Part shown: positions 50,267 to 59,550 of the stretch, piece after piece
Layout: each line of letters starts with the position of its first letter
Numbering within the stretch: the first letter of the stretch is position 1
Assembly: GCF_050389805.1 (NCBI RefSeq)
Contig: NZ_CP130945.1
Location: 558,001-622,000, forward strand
Reading direction: 5' to 3'
From: Bacillus_BD sp050389805
GTDB lineage: Bacteria > Bacillota > Bacilli > Bacillales > Cytobacillaceae
Length of the DNA: 64,000 bases
Notes under the pieces: generated by a model
Database searches by the model: none
What the model was told of the DNA's origin: nothing
What the model saw: only the letters and a program-made list of their open reading frames with translations
Made by a program: the position numbers and the translations under genes

Positions 50267-52549
50267 ATGAATCCTTTTGGTGAGAAGTGGATTTCATTCT
50301 TGTATAAATCTAGATGGTTCATTATTTTGTTTTTCCTCTTAATGGTCTTAGTTGGAGGTTCAGTTGGAGGTAAGCTTCCTGCCTTGCTAAGTGGTGGAGG
50401 CTGGGAAGTCGATGGTGGTGAATCGAAAAGCGCTAGGGAACTAACATCTGAAGGATTTGTTGGAAGGGGAAGTACCAGCCTGACGCTAATCGTTCAAGAT
50501 GAAGAATATAAAGTGGGTTCAGAAAAATATCGTCATCAATTAAAAGAACTAGTCGATTACATAAAAAATCAAGACGAAATCGAAACGGTCTACTCCTGGA
50601 TAGAAGCCCCTAAGGAAGTTAGGGGAACGATGAAAGGTAATGATCATTATACCACTGTGGGATTTGTTGGATTAAAGATGGACGAAGGTAAAGCAGTCAA
50701 TATTTTACCTGAAATCCAAGAGCGAATAATGGAAAAGGGCGAAGAGATTGGGATCACTGCTTATTTAATAGGAGCCCCTGCATTCTGGGGAGATGTGGCG
50801 GTATATAGTCAAAAAGGGTTAGCTCAGGCGGAACTGCTTGTATTACCATTAATCTTTATGGTTTTGTTGGTGATTTTTAGAAGTTTTGTCTCTACCATTG
50901 CGGCCTTACTTGTAACGATTGTTTCGGTTGCATCTAGTATGGGAATCATCTATTTTACGGCACAGGAATTTGAGTTATCTGTATTTGTTAATAATGCGGT
51001 CATCATGCTAGGGCTTGGTGTTGGGATCGACTACTCACTTATTATGATCCATCGGTTTAAACTGGAATTATTGAAGCGAGCGAATAAGAAAGAAGCCGTC
51101 GTTCAAACCATGAAGACTGCTGGTCATACCGTGTTATTTTCCGGTATCACCATCATGGCGGCGATGGCAGCACTGTTTATAGTTGAATTATCAGCCATTA
51201 AATCGATTGCATTTGGTGCCATCCTCGTTGTATTTATGGCTGTTCTAACCAGTATGACCCTGCTTCCTGTTGTTCTGCTTTTATTAGGGGATAGAATTAA
51301 TGCGTTAAAAGTACCTTTCATCCGGCAGCCAAGAGAGGAAGTAGATTCAAGGTGGTATAAGTGGACGCATGCAGTCATGAAAAGACCTGTTATCTCTATA
51401 ATCCTTGTCGTGGGAGTCCTGCTCCTATTAGCCCTCCCTGCTAAGGATCTGGCAACTTTTACACCTGATGAACGAGTTTTGCCAAGTGAATCCCCAGTAA
51501 GACAAGGGATTCAGATCATGGAAGATTCATTCGGTGTAGGAGCAACCAATTCCATATCCGTCGTTATTCATGCAGAAGACGGAAATATTTTAGAGACTGA
51601 AGATTTAGAATATATCTCAAATCTGACGCAGGAATTTCAACAATTAGATCATCTAACGAATGTCTATTCCTTGTTGGATGTTTTTCAAAATCAGAACTCA
51701 GAAGAAATCAGGAGAATCCTCTCTATGGGATTAGACAAATTGCCTGAAGAACATCAGCTTGTGATTCATCGTTATGTAAATGAAGCGAAGGATACGACCA
51801 TCATCGATGTTGGTACAAGTGTGTATGCAGCTAGTGATGAGAGTCTTGCAATGGTTAATAAAATCAAAGATGACATGATCAAAAATTCAAATCCTCCCGA
51901 AGGTGTCAAAGTGTATGTTGGAGGACAAACATTAGAGGGGCATGAAGCTAATACAGTGATTGAAAATAGTATCATTCCTGTTTTACTTGTTATGTTAATG
52001 ATGATTTATATCATTTTGTTTATTACCTTTAAAAGCGTTTTTCTTCCATTAAAAGCAATTCTCATGAATTTACTTTCTGTCGGCGCAACTTATGGAGTAT
52101 TGGTTTTTGTGGTTGCACAAGGGAATGGCGCCCAGTTACTCAATATTGAGGCCAATGGATACATTCAAAACTTTGTACCTGTTTTATTGTTAGCCTTATT
52201 ATTTGGCTTAAGTACGGATTATGAAGTATTTGTCCTCAATCGAGTGAAGGAAGAGTATTTAAATGGTAAAAATAATACAGAAAGCGTTGCAATTGGTTTG
52301 AGTGCAACAGCTCCGTTGATTTCCGGTGCTGCCTTGTTAATGATTTCTGTATTTGGAGGATTTGCTTTGTCTGGAATTCTTCCTATTCAAACGCTTGGCT
52401 TTGGAATGGCTGTTGCCATATTCATCGATGCAACCATTGTAAGGTTTATTTTAGTACCTGCATCGATGAAGCTACTAGGTGATTTAAACTGGTGGCTCCC
52501 CTTCAGGAAAAACACGAAACGTAAAATAGAAAAAGTCGAAGGAGTTTAA
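50267..52549 (+). CDS. MMPL family transporter (RND superfamily exporter)
   Basis: 760 residues in two repeats of six helices, each with a large extracellular domain after its first helix (about 35-185 and 400-560). GLGVGIDYSLIMIHRF (residues ~248-263) and GLSTDYEVFVLNRVKEEY (~645-662) are the paired proton-relay segments with conserved Asp-Tyr pairs of MMPL proteins. Members such as YdfJ export lipids or drugs using the proton gradient. The adjacent TetR gene is the probable regulator. ATG start after AGGGAG. Confidence 0.92.
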   Translation: MNPFGEKWISFLYKSRWFIILFFLLMVLVGGSVGGKLPALLSGGGWEVDGGESKSARELTSEGFVGRGSTSLTLIVQDEEYKVGSEKYRHQLKELVDYIKNQDEIETVYSWIEAPKEVRGTMKGNDHYTTVGFVGLKMDEGKAVNILPEIQERIMEKGEEIGITAYLIGAPAFWGDVAVYSQKGLAQAELLVLPLIFMVLLVIFRSFVSTIAALLVTIVSVASSMGIIYFTAQEFELSVFVNNAVIMLGLGVGIDYSLIMIHRFKLELLKRANKKEAVVQTMKTAGHTVLFSGITIMAAMAALFIVELSAIKSIAFGAILVVFMAVLTSMTLLPVVLLLLGDRINALKVPFIRQPREEVDSRWYKWTHAVMKRPVISIILVVGVLLLLALPAKDLATFTPDERVLPSESPVRQGIQIMEDSFGVGATNSISVVIHAEDGNILETEDLEYISNLTQEFQQLDHLTNVYSLLDVFQNQNSEEIRRILSMGLDKLPEEHQLVIHRYVNEAKDTTIIDVGTSVYAASDESLAMVNKIKDDMIKNSNPPEGVKVYVGGQTLEGHEANTVIENSIIPVLLVMLMMIYIILFITFKSVFLPLKAILMNLLSVGATYGVLVFVVAQGNGAQLLNIEANGYIQNFVPVLLLALLFGLSTDYEVFVLNRVKEEYLNGKNNTESVAIGLSATAPLISGAALLMISVFGGFALSGILPIQTLGFGMAVAIFIDATIVRFILVPASMKLLGDLNWWLPFRKNTKRKIEKVEGV

Positions 52550-52565
52550 TCCTTGTTTAACAATG

Positions 52566-52595
52566 ATAAGAGGCTGTATTTAACAGCCTCTTATT
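52566..52595 (+). terminator. Terminator after the MMPL gene
   Basis: ATAAGAGGCTGT / ACAGCCTCTTAT, 12 perfect pairs with a short loop, then TTGTG. Confidence 0.85.
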
Positions 52596-52809
52596 TGTGC
52601 TTTAGAAAAGTTGAAGGATGAACCGGTTTTTTTACCAAAAAAGAGCAGGTTATAGAACAAAATGATCTCGTGAATTGGTCACTTTAAAATGAACTGGAAA
52701 AATTAGGGTAAGAGGAGATCCGTCCTTATATTTCATAGATTGACTTCATATCTGTTTCGAAATAGGGAACTATACGAGCATAGACAATTAACCAATGAGG
52801 TGATATTTG

Positions 52810-54018
52810 ATGGAACCATACGTAGAGGTTAGGAATGTCTCGAAGATTTTTGGAAAATCTCCGAAAGCGGCCATTGATTTATTAAAACAGGGGAAATCAA
52901 AGAAGGAAATCTTGAAGGAAACAGGACTCACAGTTGGAGTTAATAATGTAAGTTTTAAAATTTATCCTGGTGAAATTTTTGTTATTATGGGTTTGTCTGG
53001 GAGTGGGAAGTCCACTCTAATTCGGATGTTTAACCGGTTGATCGATCCTACGATTGGCGAAATCCTCATAAAGAATGAAGATATCGTTAAGATGAATGCC
53101 GCAAGATTACGAGAAACGAGACAAAAAAGAATTAGTATGGTGTTTCAAAACTTTGCCCTTTTTCCTCATAAAACGATCTTAGAAAATGCAGAATTTGGTC
53201 TCGAAGTTAAAAAATTCGATAAGGATGAGCGACGTGAAAAAGCGATGCAGGCTTTAGAAGCGGTCGGGTTAAAAGGTTACGAGCATCAATACCCATCGCA
53301 ATTGAGCGGTGGAATGCAGCAAAGGGTGGGTCTTGCAAGAGCCTTAGCAAGTGATACTGATATTATTTTAATGGACGAAGCCTTTAGTGCCCTTGACCCT
53401 TTAATTCGTAAAGATATGCAAGACGAATTAATTGGGATCCAAGAACAATACAAAAAAACAATTATTTTTATCACCCATGATTTAGATGAGGCACTACGAA
53501 TCGGGGATCGGATTGCCCTGATGAAAGATGGCAGTGTTATCCAACTTGGGACCCCAGAAGAAATTATGATTAATCCCGCAAATGAATTTGTTGAGAAGTT
53601 TGTTGAGGATGTAGATTTATCTAAGGTTATTACTGCCTCACATGTGATGAAACGAGGAGAAAAAATTGGAATTGATCGCGGTCCAAGGGTTGCGTTGGAA
53701 ATCATGAGAAATCAAGGCTACTCCAGCATATTTATCGTAGATCGTAAAAATAAATTGCTAGGAGCCCTAACTGCTGAGCAAGCTCGACAAGCTATTGATC
53801 AAAATCAAACAATTGCTGATGCGATGACAACGGATATTCCAAAGGTAACAGAGGATACGTTACTTGTCGATTTAATGGATGAGATTGCCACTTCCAATTT
53901 GCCGATATCGGTGGTCGATGGGGAAAATCGACTAAAAGGTATTGTGATACGTGGGGCCGTTATTGGGGCACTAGCAGGAAATAAAGATTCTTTGAATGAT
54001 GTGGAGGTGACCAATTAA
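52810..54018 (+). CDS. opuAA: Glycine betaine/proline-type ABC transporter ATPase (OpuAA/ProV)
   Basis: 402 residues from ATG 52810 after GAGGTGA. The N-terminal 50 residues with AIDLLKQGKSKKEILKETG are specific to ProV/OpuAA. Walker A GLSGSGKST, signature LSGGMQQRVGLARAL, Walker B IILMDEAFSALDP and ITHDLDEAL follow. Residues ~280-395 are two CBS domains, the ionic-strength sensor in OpuA. It powers osmoprotectant uptake with the gene that starts at the next base. Confidence 0.93.
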   Translation: MEPYVEVRNVSKIFGKSPKAAIDLLKQGKSKKEILKETGLTVGVNNVSFKIYPGEIFVIMGLSGSGKSTLIRMFNRLIDPTIGEILIKNEDIVKMNAARLRETRQKRISMVFQNFALFPHKTILENAEFGLEVKKFDKDERREKAMQALEAVGLKGYEHQYPSQLSGGMQQRVGLARALASDTDIILMDEAFSALDPLIRKDMQDELIGIQEQYKKTIIFITHDLDEALRIGDRIALMKDGSVIQLGTPEEIMINPANEFVEKFVEDVDLSKVITASHVMKRGEKIGIDRGPRVALEIMRNQGYSSIFIVDRKNKLLGALTAEQARQAIDQNQTIADAMTTDIPKVTEDTLLVDLMDEIATSNLPISVVDGENRLKGIVIRGAVIGALAGNKDSLNDVEVTN

Positions 54019-55743
54019 ATGGGTATTCCTAAAATTCCTCTAGGAGAATGGGTAGATTCTTTTGTCGTTTGGTTAACCGTGGCTTGGGCAGGACTTTTCA
54101 CTTTTATTACCAATGTAATCGATGGACTATTAGATCTGATCGTAGACGTACTAAGTGTAGGTCCACCTATCGTCTTAATTATCGTTTTAACGCTTTTAGT
54201 TACTTATACAAGCAGATGGCCATTAGGAGTTTTTACATTAATTAGTTTACTCTTGATTGATAATCTTGGGTATTGGGAATCAAGTATTCAAACCCTTGCC
54301 ATTGTTCTATTATCAGGATTACTAACAATCGTTATTGGGGTACCATTGGGAATATGGTGTGCGCAAAGAAAAACAGTCCAAAATATCGTGACCCCTATTT
54401 TAGACTTCATGCAGACGATGCCTGCTTTTGTGTATTTAATACCATCGATTTTATTTTTTGGGATTGGGGTTGTCCCAGGAATTATTGCTTCTTTCATTTT
54501 CGCGATTGCACCAACGATTCGTATGACGAACCTTGGTATTCAAAAAGTGCCTAAAGATCTAATTGAGGCGACCCATGCTTTTGGTGCAACTACAAGTCAA
54601 AAATTATTCAAGGTTCAATTGCCTTTGGCGACTCCAACCATTATGGCAGGGATTAACCAAAGTATTATGCTTGCTTTATCAATGGTTGTGACGGCGTCAT
54701 TGGTTGGGGCACCCGGACTTGGGGCTGACGTTTACCGTGCAGTTAGTCAAATTGACGTTGGACAAGGCTTTGAAGCGGGATTATCCATTGTTTTCATCGC
54801 CATTATTCTTGACCGTATCACGCAAAACTTACGTAAACCAGCCTATAGTCATGTAGTGAAGCCTAGAATTATTTTTTCTATTTTAGCGTTACTTGTTGTG
54901 ATAACAGCGATTGTCGTATCCATTCCAGAAGATAAAGGTCCTGTAAGTGGTAGCGGGATTGGCGCTAAAACAGATTATGAAATTGTGGGAATTGAGCCTG
55001 GAGCAGGTTTAATGGGAATGACCAATAAAGTATTAGAAGAATATGAGTTAAATGATTGGACATTAATCGAAGGTTCCTCTGCTGCTATGGTTGCTGAATT
55101 ACAAAAAGCTTATATGAGTCAAAAACCGATTATTGTCACAGGCTGGTCTCCACATTGGATGTTCTCTTCATTTGATTTGAAATATCTTGATGATCCAAAA
55201 GGGACATTTGGTGGTTCTGAGAGTATCCATACCATTGTTAGAAAAGGGCTTGAACAGGATGTGCCTGGTGCTTATAAAATCCTTGATCAATTTTCATGGG
55301 AACCAAGTGATATGGAGGCTGTGATGGTCGATATTACAGAAGGAATGGACCCGAGCAAAGCAGCTGATAAATGGATTCAAGCAAATGGTGACAAGGTTTC
55401 TAAATGGACAGATGGCGCACCTTCAGGAAACGGTGAACCGATCAATCTTGTATTTGTTGCTTGGGATACAGAGATAGCCAGTACCTATGTAGTAGGTCAG
55501 GTTCTTGAACATCATGGTTATAATGTGACATTAAGTCAAGTTGAAGTAGGACCTATGTTTGCTGGTGTGGCTAACGGAAGTGCTGACGGAATGGTCGGAG
55601 CCTGGCTCCCAACGACACATGTTGAATTTTATAATACCTACAAAAACGACTTTATTGACCTAGGAGAAAACCTTCGTGGAACAAAAAATGGACTAGTCGT
55701 TCCAGAATATGTCAACATTCATTCAATTGAAGACTTGAAGTGA
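54019..55743 (+). CDS. Fused osmoprotectant ABC permease and substrate-binding protein (OpuABC type)
   Basis: 574 residues. Residues 1-285 are the membrane part with the EAA loop LIEATHAFGATTSQKLFKVQ; residues ~310-574 are a glycine-betaine-binding domain (EIVGIEPGAGLMGMTNKVLE; VTGWSPHWMF, whose Trp belong to the aromatic cage; VEVGPMFAGVANGSADGMV). In B. subtilis these are separate proteins, OpuAB and OpuAC; the fusion is as in Lactococcus OpuA, anchoring two binding domains per transporter. It follows the ATPase gene without a gap. The TGA stop is the first codon of a REP repeat. Confidence 0.92.
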   Translation: MGIPKIPLGEWVDSFVVWLTVAWAGLFTFITNVIDGLLDLIVDVLSVGPPIVLIIVLTLLVTYTSRWPLGVFTLISLLLIDNLGYWESSIQTLAIVLLSGLLTIVIGVPLGIWCAQRKTVQNIVTPILDFMQTMPAFVYLIPSILFFGIGVVPGIIASFIFAIAPTIRMTNLGIQKVPKDLIEATHAFGATTSQKLFKVQLPLATPTIMAGINQSIMLALSMVVTASLVGAPGLGADVYRAVSQIDVGQGFEAGLSIVFIAIILDRITQNLRKPAYSHVVKPRIIFSILALLVVITAIVVSIPEDKGPVSGSGIGAKTDYEIVGIEPGAGLMGMTNKVLEEYELNDWTLIEGSSAAMVAELQKAYMSQKPIIVTGWSPHWMFSSFDLKYLDDPKGTFGGSESIHTIVRKGLEQDVPGAYKILDQFSWEPSDMEAVMVDITEGMDPSKAADKWIQANGDKVSKWTDGAPSGNGEPINLVFVAWDTEIASTYVVGQVLEHHGYNVTLSQVEVGPMFAGVANGSADGMVGAWLPTTHVEFYNTYKNDFIDLGENLRGTKNGLVVPEYVNIHSIEDLK

Positions 55744-55804
55744 AACAAGGGGACGGTTCTGCTGTTTCATAGATATGATCTATGAAACGCCAGAATTGTC
55801 TCTT
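55741..55804. repeat. REP pair, second arm decayed
   Basis: Unit 55741-55769 (core GGGGACGGTTCT) starts at the stop codon of the osmoprotectant permease gene. A second, degenerate inverted unit begins at 55783 (TGAAACGCCAGAATTGTCTC). A further GTTCCCCTGTTTCA piece lies near 55841. Confidence 0.8.
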
Positions 55805-55870
55805 TTTTCCATATAAAAATTAGGAGAACAAAAATAATTGTTCCCCTGTTTCAGGCTATACGCTTGGTTG

Positions 55871-56755
55871 CTATCCTTTTCTAACCAACGCCGTTATCCA
55901 TTCATCTAGCTGAGATACATCAAGCACAGAATAACCTTGTTTTTCATAAAGATCTAACGTTTCTTTATAATTCCATTCCACCATACCAGATAAGATTAGC
56001 TTGCCATTATGGAGAAGATACTGGTTCACAAAGCCTTTTAAATCTCTGATTTCATTTGCAGCGATATTGATAAAGATCCAATCGAAGACCCCCTCTAAAG
56101 AGAAGCTTGGACTTAATGCATCACCTTGGATCACGGTAATCTTGTCTTCTACATCATTTAAACGAGCATTATACAGAACTTCTGTTTCGACATCTTCAAT
56201 GTCAGTTGCTACAATTTGTTCTGCACCTGAAAGAGCAGCCGCGATACTTAATAAACCAGCGCCTGTCCCAATATCCAAGATTCTTTTGCCACTCAAATCC
56301 TCGCTTAAAATGATCTGAAGGCAATCTTGAGTCGTTTGATGCAGTCCAGAACCAAACGCTCTGGGTGGCTCAAAGTGAATCACATTCCCTTCACTAATCG
56401 ATTCAGTGGATAAAGTAGGTTGGATAAACCACCCATTTTTTAAATCAATAACGGGAAAAGGTTGTTGCCAATCTTGAACGTCAAGCAACTGATAAAGAAC
56501 ATCTTCTAATGGTATATCTAAAATAGAGGCAACTTCCTTTTTGGTTCCTTCAATATTTAGATCATTGCCTGCTTCTACGATCACCTTCAGTTCAATGTGG
56601 GTATCTTGGAGCTCGGTAAAGCCATAACCGTTTTCTTCTGGGAATTGTTCTATGGGTTGATCATAATACAAATTATAGAAGTCATTCATCGTAAGTTTTT
56701 CCATGGCCTCGTCCACGTTTGAGAGAGGCATTTTTACTGTAAATTCATGTAACAT
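55871..56755 (-). CDS. PrmA-like (ribosomal protein L11) methyltransferase
   Basis: 294 residues. N-terminal ~110 residues act as substrate-binding part; the C-terminal Rossmann methyltransferase has PPRAFGSGLHQTTQDCL, SAM motif I LDIGTGAGLLSIAA, ATDIEDVETEVLYNARLN and FINIAANEI. Sequence around FGSGLHQTT matches PrmA, which trimethylates ribosomal protein L11, but the first domain diverges, so it may be a paralogue with another target. Bacilli usually carry the main prmA beside dnaJ, which is absent here. Confidence 0.85.
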   Translation of the reverse strand: MLHEFTVKMPLSNVDEAMEKLTMNDFYNLYYDQPIEQFPEENGYGFTELQDTHIELKVIVEAGNDLNIEGTKKEVASILDIPLEDVLYQLLDVQDWQQPFPVIDLKNGWFIQPTLSTESISEGNVIHFEPPRAFGSGLHQTTQDCLQIILSEDLSGKRILDIGTGAGLLSIAAALSGAEQIVATDIEDVETEVLYNARLNDVEDKITVIQGDALSPSFSLEGVFDWIFINIAANEIRDLKGFVNQYLLHNGKLILSGMVEWNYKETLDLYEKQGYSVLDVSQLDEWITALVRKG

Positions 56756-56869
56756 CGTTTATCACCCTTAAGACTACTTTTTTAAAAAAGAAAGAACATT
56801 ACCGGTATTCCAGTAATGCTAACAGTAGGATAACATTAATCCTAAATCAAAATACAATTCTCATTTAAA

Positions 56870-56898
56870 TGAAACGCCAGAACCGTCCCTATGTTTCA
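56870..56898. repeat. Solo REP palindrome over a stop codon
   Basis: Core AGAACCGTCCC; its terminal TTTCA supplies the TGA (56898-56896) of the minus-strand SnoaL-like gene. Confidence 0.85.
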
Positions 56899-57270
56899 AA
56901 ACGTACCATTCCCATTAGGAGATTTCTCTGGTATGGGCTGCCCTATATCCCACATTTCAACGATGAGGTCATTATGGAAGCGAAAGATATGGACCACTGC
57001 TCCCCCAAGATCATCTTTATTCTGCTTTACATGGGAGTGAACGGCAACTAAGTCACCATCTGCAATGACGCGTTTTACATCAAGGGTTTTGTGAGGATTC
57101 TTTTCGGCATTCTCCTCCATTGCAAGCCTTAGAGAGTCAGTATCTCCGCGGAAATAGGGATTATGATGAAGAAAATCAGAGCCAATGTATTTATCGAATG
57201 CTTCCCTTACTTTACCTGATGCAACTAGTTGTAAAAATGAAAATGCCTTCTCTTTTGGAGATTCAGTCAT
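56896..57270 (-). CDS. SnoaL-like (NTF2-fold) protein
   Basis: 124 residues from ATG 57270, ten bases after AAAGG; a TTG at 57276 is closer to that site and also possible. FSFLQLVASGKVREAFDKYI, FLHHNPYFRGDTDSL, DLVAVHSHVKQNK and IFRFHNDLIVEMWDIGQPIP are typical of the SnoaL/NTF2 group, small barrels that act as isomerases, cyclases or binding proteins. Specific role unknown. Its stop codon belongs to the neighbouring REP unit. Confidence 0.85.
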   Translation of the reverse strand: MTESPKEKAFSFLQLVASGKVREAFDKYIGSDFLHHNPYFRGDTDSLRLAMEENAEKNPHKTLDVKRVIADGDLVAVHSHVKQNKDDLGGAVVHIFRFHNDLIVEMWDIGQPIPEKSPNGNGTF

Positions 57271-57342
57271 TGCCAATCAACCTTTCTTTAAAGTGTGATG
57301 TAAATTTATTTGCGTATAGATTGCTTCGAATGCCATACCGAT

Positions 57343-57738
57343 CTATTTTGCATTTTTATCTGGTTGATGAATACCAAATATATTTCCTTCCGTATCCGTG
57401 TAATATCCTTGCCATGCCATTCCTGGAAGGGCATATTTTGGCAATGCTACCTTTCCACCAAGCTCTAGAATTTTAGCTTCAATAGAATCGTAATCTTCAA
57501 CTCCCAGTGTACATGCATAGCCATTTAAAGCCTGGTTTGGTTCTGGAGGCGGACTTTGACGCTGCATCAATGCTCCATTAATACCAGGTTCCTTGTCTGT
57601 ACCAGTCACCGCTCCGAAATATGGCATACCTGCATATTCACTCCAGTCCTCAAATGTCCAACCAAATACCTCACCATAAAACCTTTTTGCCCTTTCCATA
57701 TGCTCAACATGAATTTCAAAATGTACTATTCGACCCAT
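57343..57738 (-). CDS. VOC (glyoxalase/bleomycin-resistance fold) protein
   Basis: 131 residues, two beta-alpha-beta-beta-beta units: IVHFEIHVEHMERAKRFYGE at the start and GYACTLGVEDYDSIEAKILE in the middle, with WQGYYTDTEGNIFGIHQPD at the end. The metal positions (His6-type and the Glu/His near the end) look partly kept. Ligand unknown. ATG after GGAGGGG. 75 bases downstream on the same strand lies the SnoaL-like gene. Confidence 0.85.
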   Translation of the reverse strand: MGRIVHFEIHVEHMERAKRFYGEVFGWTFEDWSEYAGMPYFGAVTGTDKEPGINGALMQRQSPPPEPNQALNGYACTLGVEDYDSIEAKILELGGKVALPKYALPGMAWQGYYTDTEGNIFGIHQPDKNAK

Positions 57739-57954
57739 TATTTCCCCTCCTAAGGATTAAGCAATTTGTATTTTCACTAATAGGCAATTTGCCTGGCATA
57801 GTGATTACCAAAATTAAATTACTAGTGGCAGTGGCAATTCATAGACCTAAAAAGTTTTTCCAATTTATGAATTTTTACTCCCAAAAGGTTTCTTTACTTT
57901 ATGATTTTGCTCACTTTGTCTGTTTTAACCGTATCTTTTGGTATAATCCTTCGT

Positions 57955-57983
57955 AATAAAAAAAGCACTTAGTAGCTAAGTGC
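57955..57983 (-). terminator. Terminator on the minus strand
   Basis: GCACTTAG / CTAAGTGC, eight perfect pairs with a three-base loop, followed on the minus strand by TTTTTTTATT. It lies about 55 bases after the small frame at 58039-58194 and could also serve the gene before it. Confidence 0.85.
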
Positions 57984-58038
57984 CTTAGTGTTTTAATAGC
58001 GCCTTTAGGTAGCCTTTAAATTGAGCATTTATTTTTAT

Positions 58039-58194
58039 CTACAAATTAGAATATTCCCCATGCAATGCTCTAAATCCTGCAATAACATATAAATAGGCTA
58101 AAACAATGGTCTTTGCCATCGGATCCATTCTAGGGAAAAATCTCCCAATAAATCGCATAATAGTCATGATAGTGATGAGAAAAGGCGCTCCCAT
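58039..58194 (-). CDS. Possible small membrane protein (51 aa) or gene tail
   Basis: Open frame with several Met codons: GAPFLITIMTIMRFIGRFF, MDPMAKTIVLAYLYVIAGFR and ending HGEYSNL. Protein-like, with two short hydrophobic runs, and followed by a good terminator. No clear ribosome site before ATG 58194, so it may be the remnant of a larger gene. Confidence 0.35.
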   Translation of the reverse strand: MGAPFLITIMTIMRFIGRFFPRMDPMAKTIVLAYLYVIAGFRALHGEYSNL

Positions 58195-58265
58195 TACTCA
58201 GGTAAGTGACCTTTTTAAAAGGCAATAATAATAATGACAATCTTTGTATGTTGTCTTGAAGCTCT

Positions 58266-58727
58266 TTAGGAAAGGTCCTCTCCTTTTTCATGAATCTCTG
58301 TTTCAATCGCTTCTACATGCTCTTCATTAAGCTTTTGTTGTGGATGAGGATGAAACCAATGAATTTCACCTTCGTGAACAAATCCTTTGAACTCGTGACC
58401 TTGTACCGTAAGTGTGACCTGGCGGCGCTCGTGTGGTCTGTCTTCAAACACTTGCTTCATTTCCATATCATCAATCGAACCGGAAATCCCATGTTGTCCC
58501 AACAATTCACAGATTTTGTTTTCAATTTTTGCTTTTTTTTCCTCACCTAAAACTTGTTGTGGATATGGATGCATCCATTTAATTTCACCATCGTGAAAAT
58601 GACCTCTAAATTCATTTTCATCAACCGTAAAAGAGAATTCGTGCCTCTTATGCATGGGGTGGTCACTAAGCAAATTTTCAACTTCAAAATTCCTAACTTC
58701 TGGGTGATCTGGATTTTCTTTCGTCAT
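58266..58727 (-). CDS. His-rich protein with two tandem copies of one domain
   Basis: 153 residues, soluble. Two related halves: ENEFRGHFHDGEIKWMHPYP (residues ~37-56) with QQVLGEEKKAKIENKI, and GHEFKGFVHEGEIHWFHPHP (~108-127) with QQKLNEEHVEAIETEI. Each is a short beta hairpin plus helix, rich in His and acidic residues, which could bind metal. I do not recognise a named family. ATG after GGAGGAA. Monocistronic. Confidence 0.75.
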   Translation of the reverse strand: MTKENPDHPEVRNFEVENLLSDHPMHKRHEFSFTVDENEFRGHFHDGEIKWMHPYPQQVLGEEKKAKIENKICELLGQHGISGSIDDMEMKQVFEDRPHERRQVTLTVQGHEFKGFVHEGEIHWFHPHPQQKLNEEHVEAIETEIHEKGEDLS

Positions 58728-59011
58728 CGTTTTTCCTCCTTAGTGATTACATATTAAGAGGATGTCCAAAATCTCAGAAAAAATGTTAACGAATCATGTA
58801 ATTCAATTTGATTCTAGTTAAATAGGAATAAAGCATAGTCTCCTTCATCATTTATTATTCCTAGTAGAGTTGAATCATTAGTTTTACTAGCGATACAAAT
58901 AATATAATTTCTTCTCATATATAATGACTTTATTATTGAAATGTAACCTTATTGAATTTAAAAACTTTTTTATAAAGTGGCTCGTCTAATAAATAGAAAG
59001 GAGGAGCGAAT
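58728..59011. other. Divergent promoter region before the ECF sigma operon
   Basis: 284 AT-rich bases. ECF factors often control their own promoter; no AAC-type -35 motif of the SigW class is obvious to me. Confidence 0.35.
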
Positions 59012-59545
59012 GTGGATGAATTAACAGCAGAGGTTTTTGAAATGGAAGATAAAGAAGAACTTATAGATGAAATTATGAACAAGTATGGACAAGAAGTATT
59101 GCAGCTGGCATACTCATATGTCAAAAATAAAGAAATCGCTGAAGACTTAGCACAAGATATCTTTGTCAAATGTTATAAATCTATTCATACATATAAAGGA
59201 AAATCCAAACTTAGAACATGGGTTTGGAGAGTGGCGATTAATCATTGTAAAGACTATTTGAAAAGCTGGTATAACCAAAAGGTCATCATAACCGACCATG
59301 AATACTCGTATACTGGGGTTCCACAAGATAGTGTAGAATATACGGTGATTCAGCAGGATGAAGATCACAGGTTAGCTTCTGTCGTTATGAATTTGCCAAT
59401 CAAATATCGAGAAGTGATCTATCTTTTTTATTTTGAAGAAATGCCAATTAAAGAGATTGCTGCGGTTATAGAAGTAAAGGTAAATACGGTAAAAACAAGG
59501 CTTAGAAGAGCTAAGGAACTGTTAAAGGAAGAATGGGAGGGATAA
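59012..59545 (+). CDS. ECF RNA polymerase sigma factor
   Basis: 177 residues. Region 2: VLQLAYSYVKNKEIAEDLAQ, DIFVKCYKSIHTYKG and LRTWVWRVAINHCKDYL. Region 4: LPIKYREVIYLFYFEEMPIK and EIAAVIEVKVNTVKTRLRRA. GTG start after AGGAGGAG. No classical anti-sigma gene follows; instead a PadR-like and a SEDS-like gene do, the first overlapping or touching this one, so they probably take the control role. Confidence 0.92.
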   Translation: MDELTAEVFEMEDKEELIDEIMNKYGQEVLQLAYSYVKNKEIAEDLAQDIFVKCYKSIHTYKGKSKLRTWVWRVAINHCKDYLKSWYNQKVIITDHEYSYTGVPQDSVEYTVIQQDEDHRLASVVMNLPIKYREVIYLFYFEEMPIKEIAAVIEVKVNTVKTRLRRAKELLKEEWEG

Positions 59546-59550
59546 ATCAA

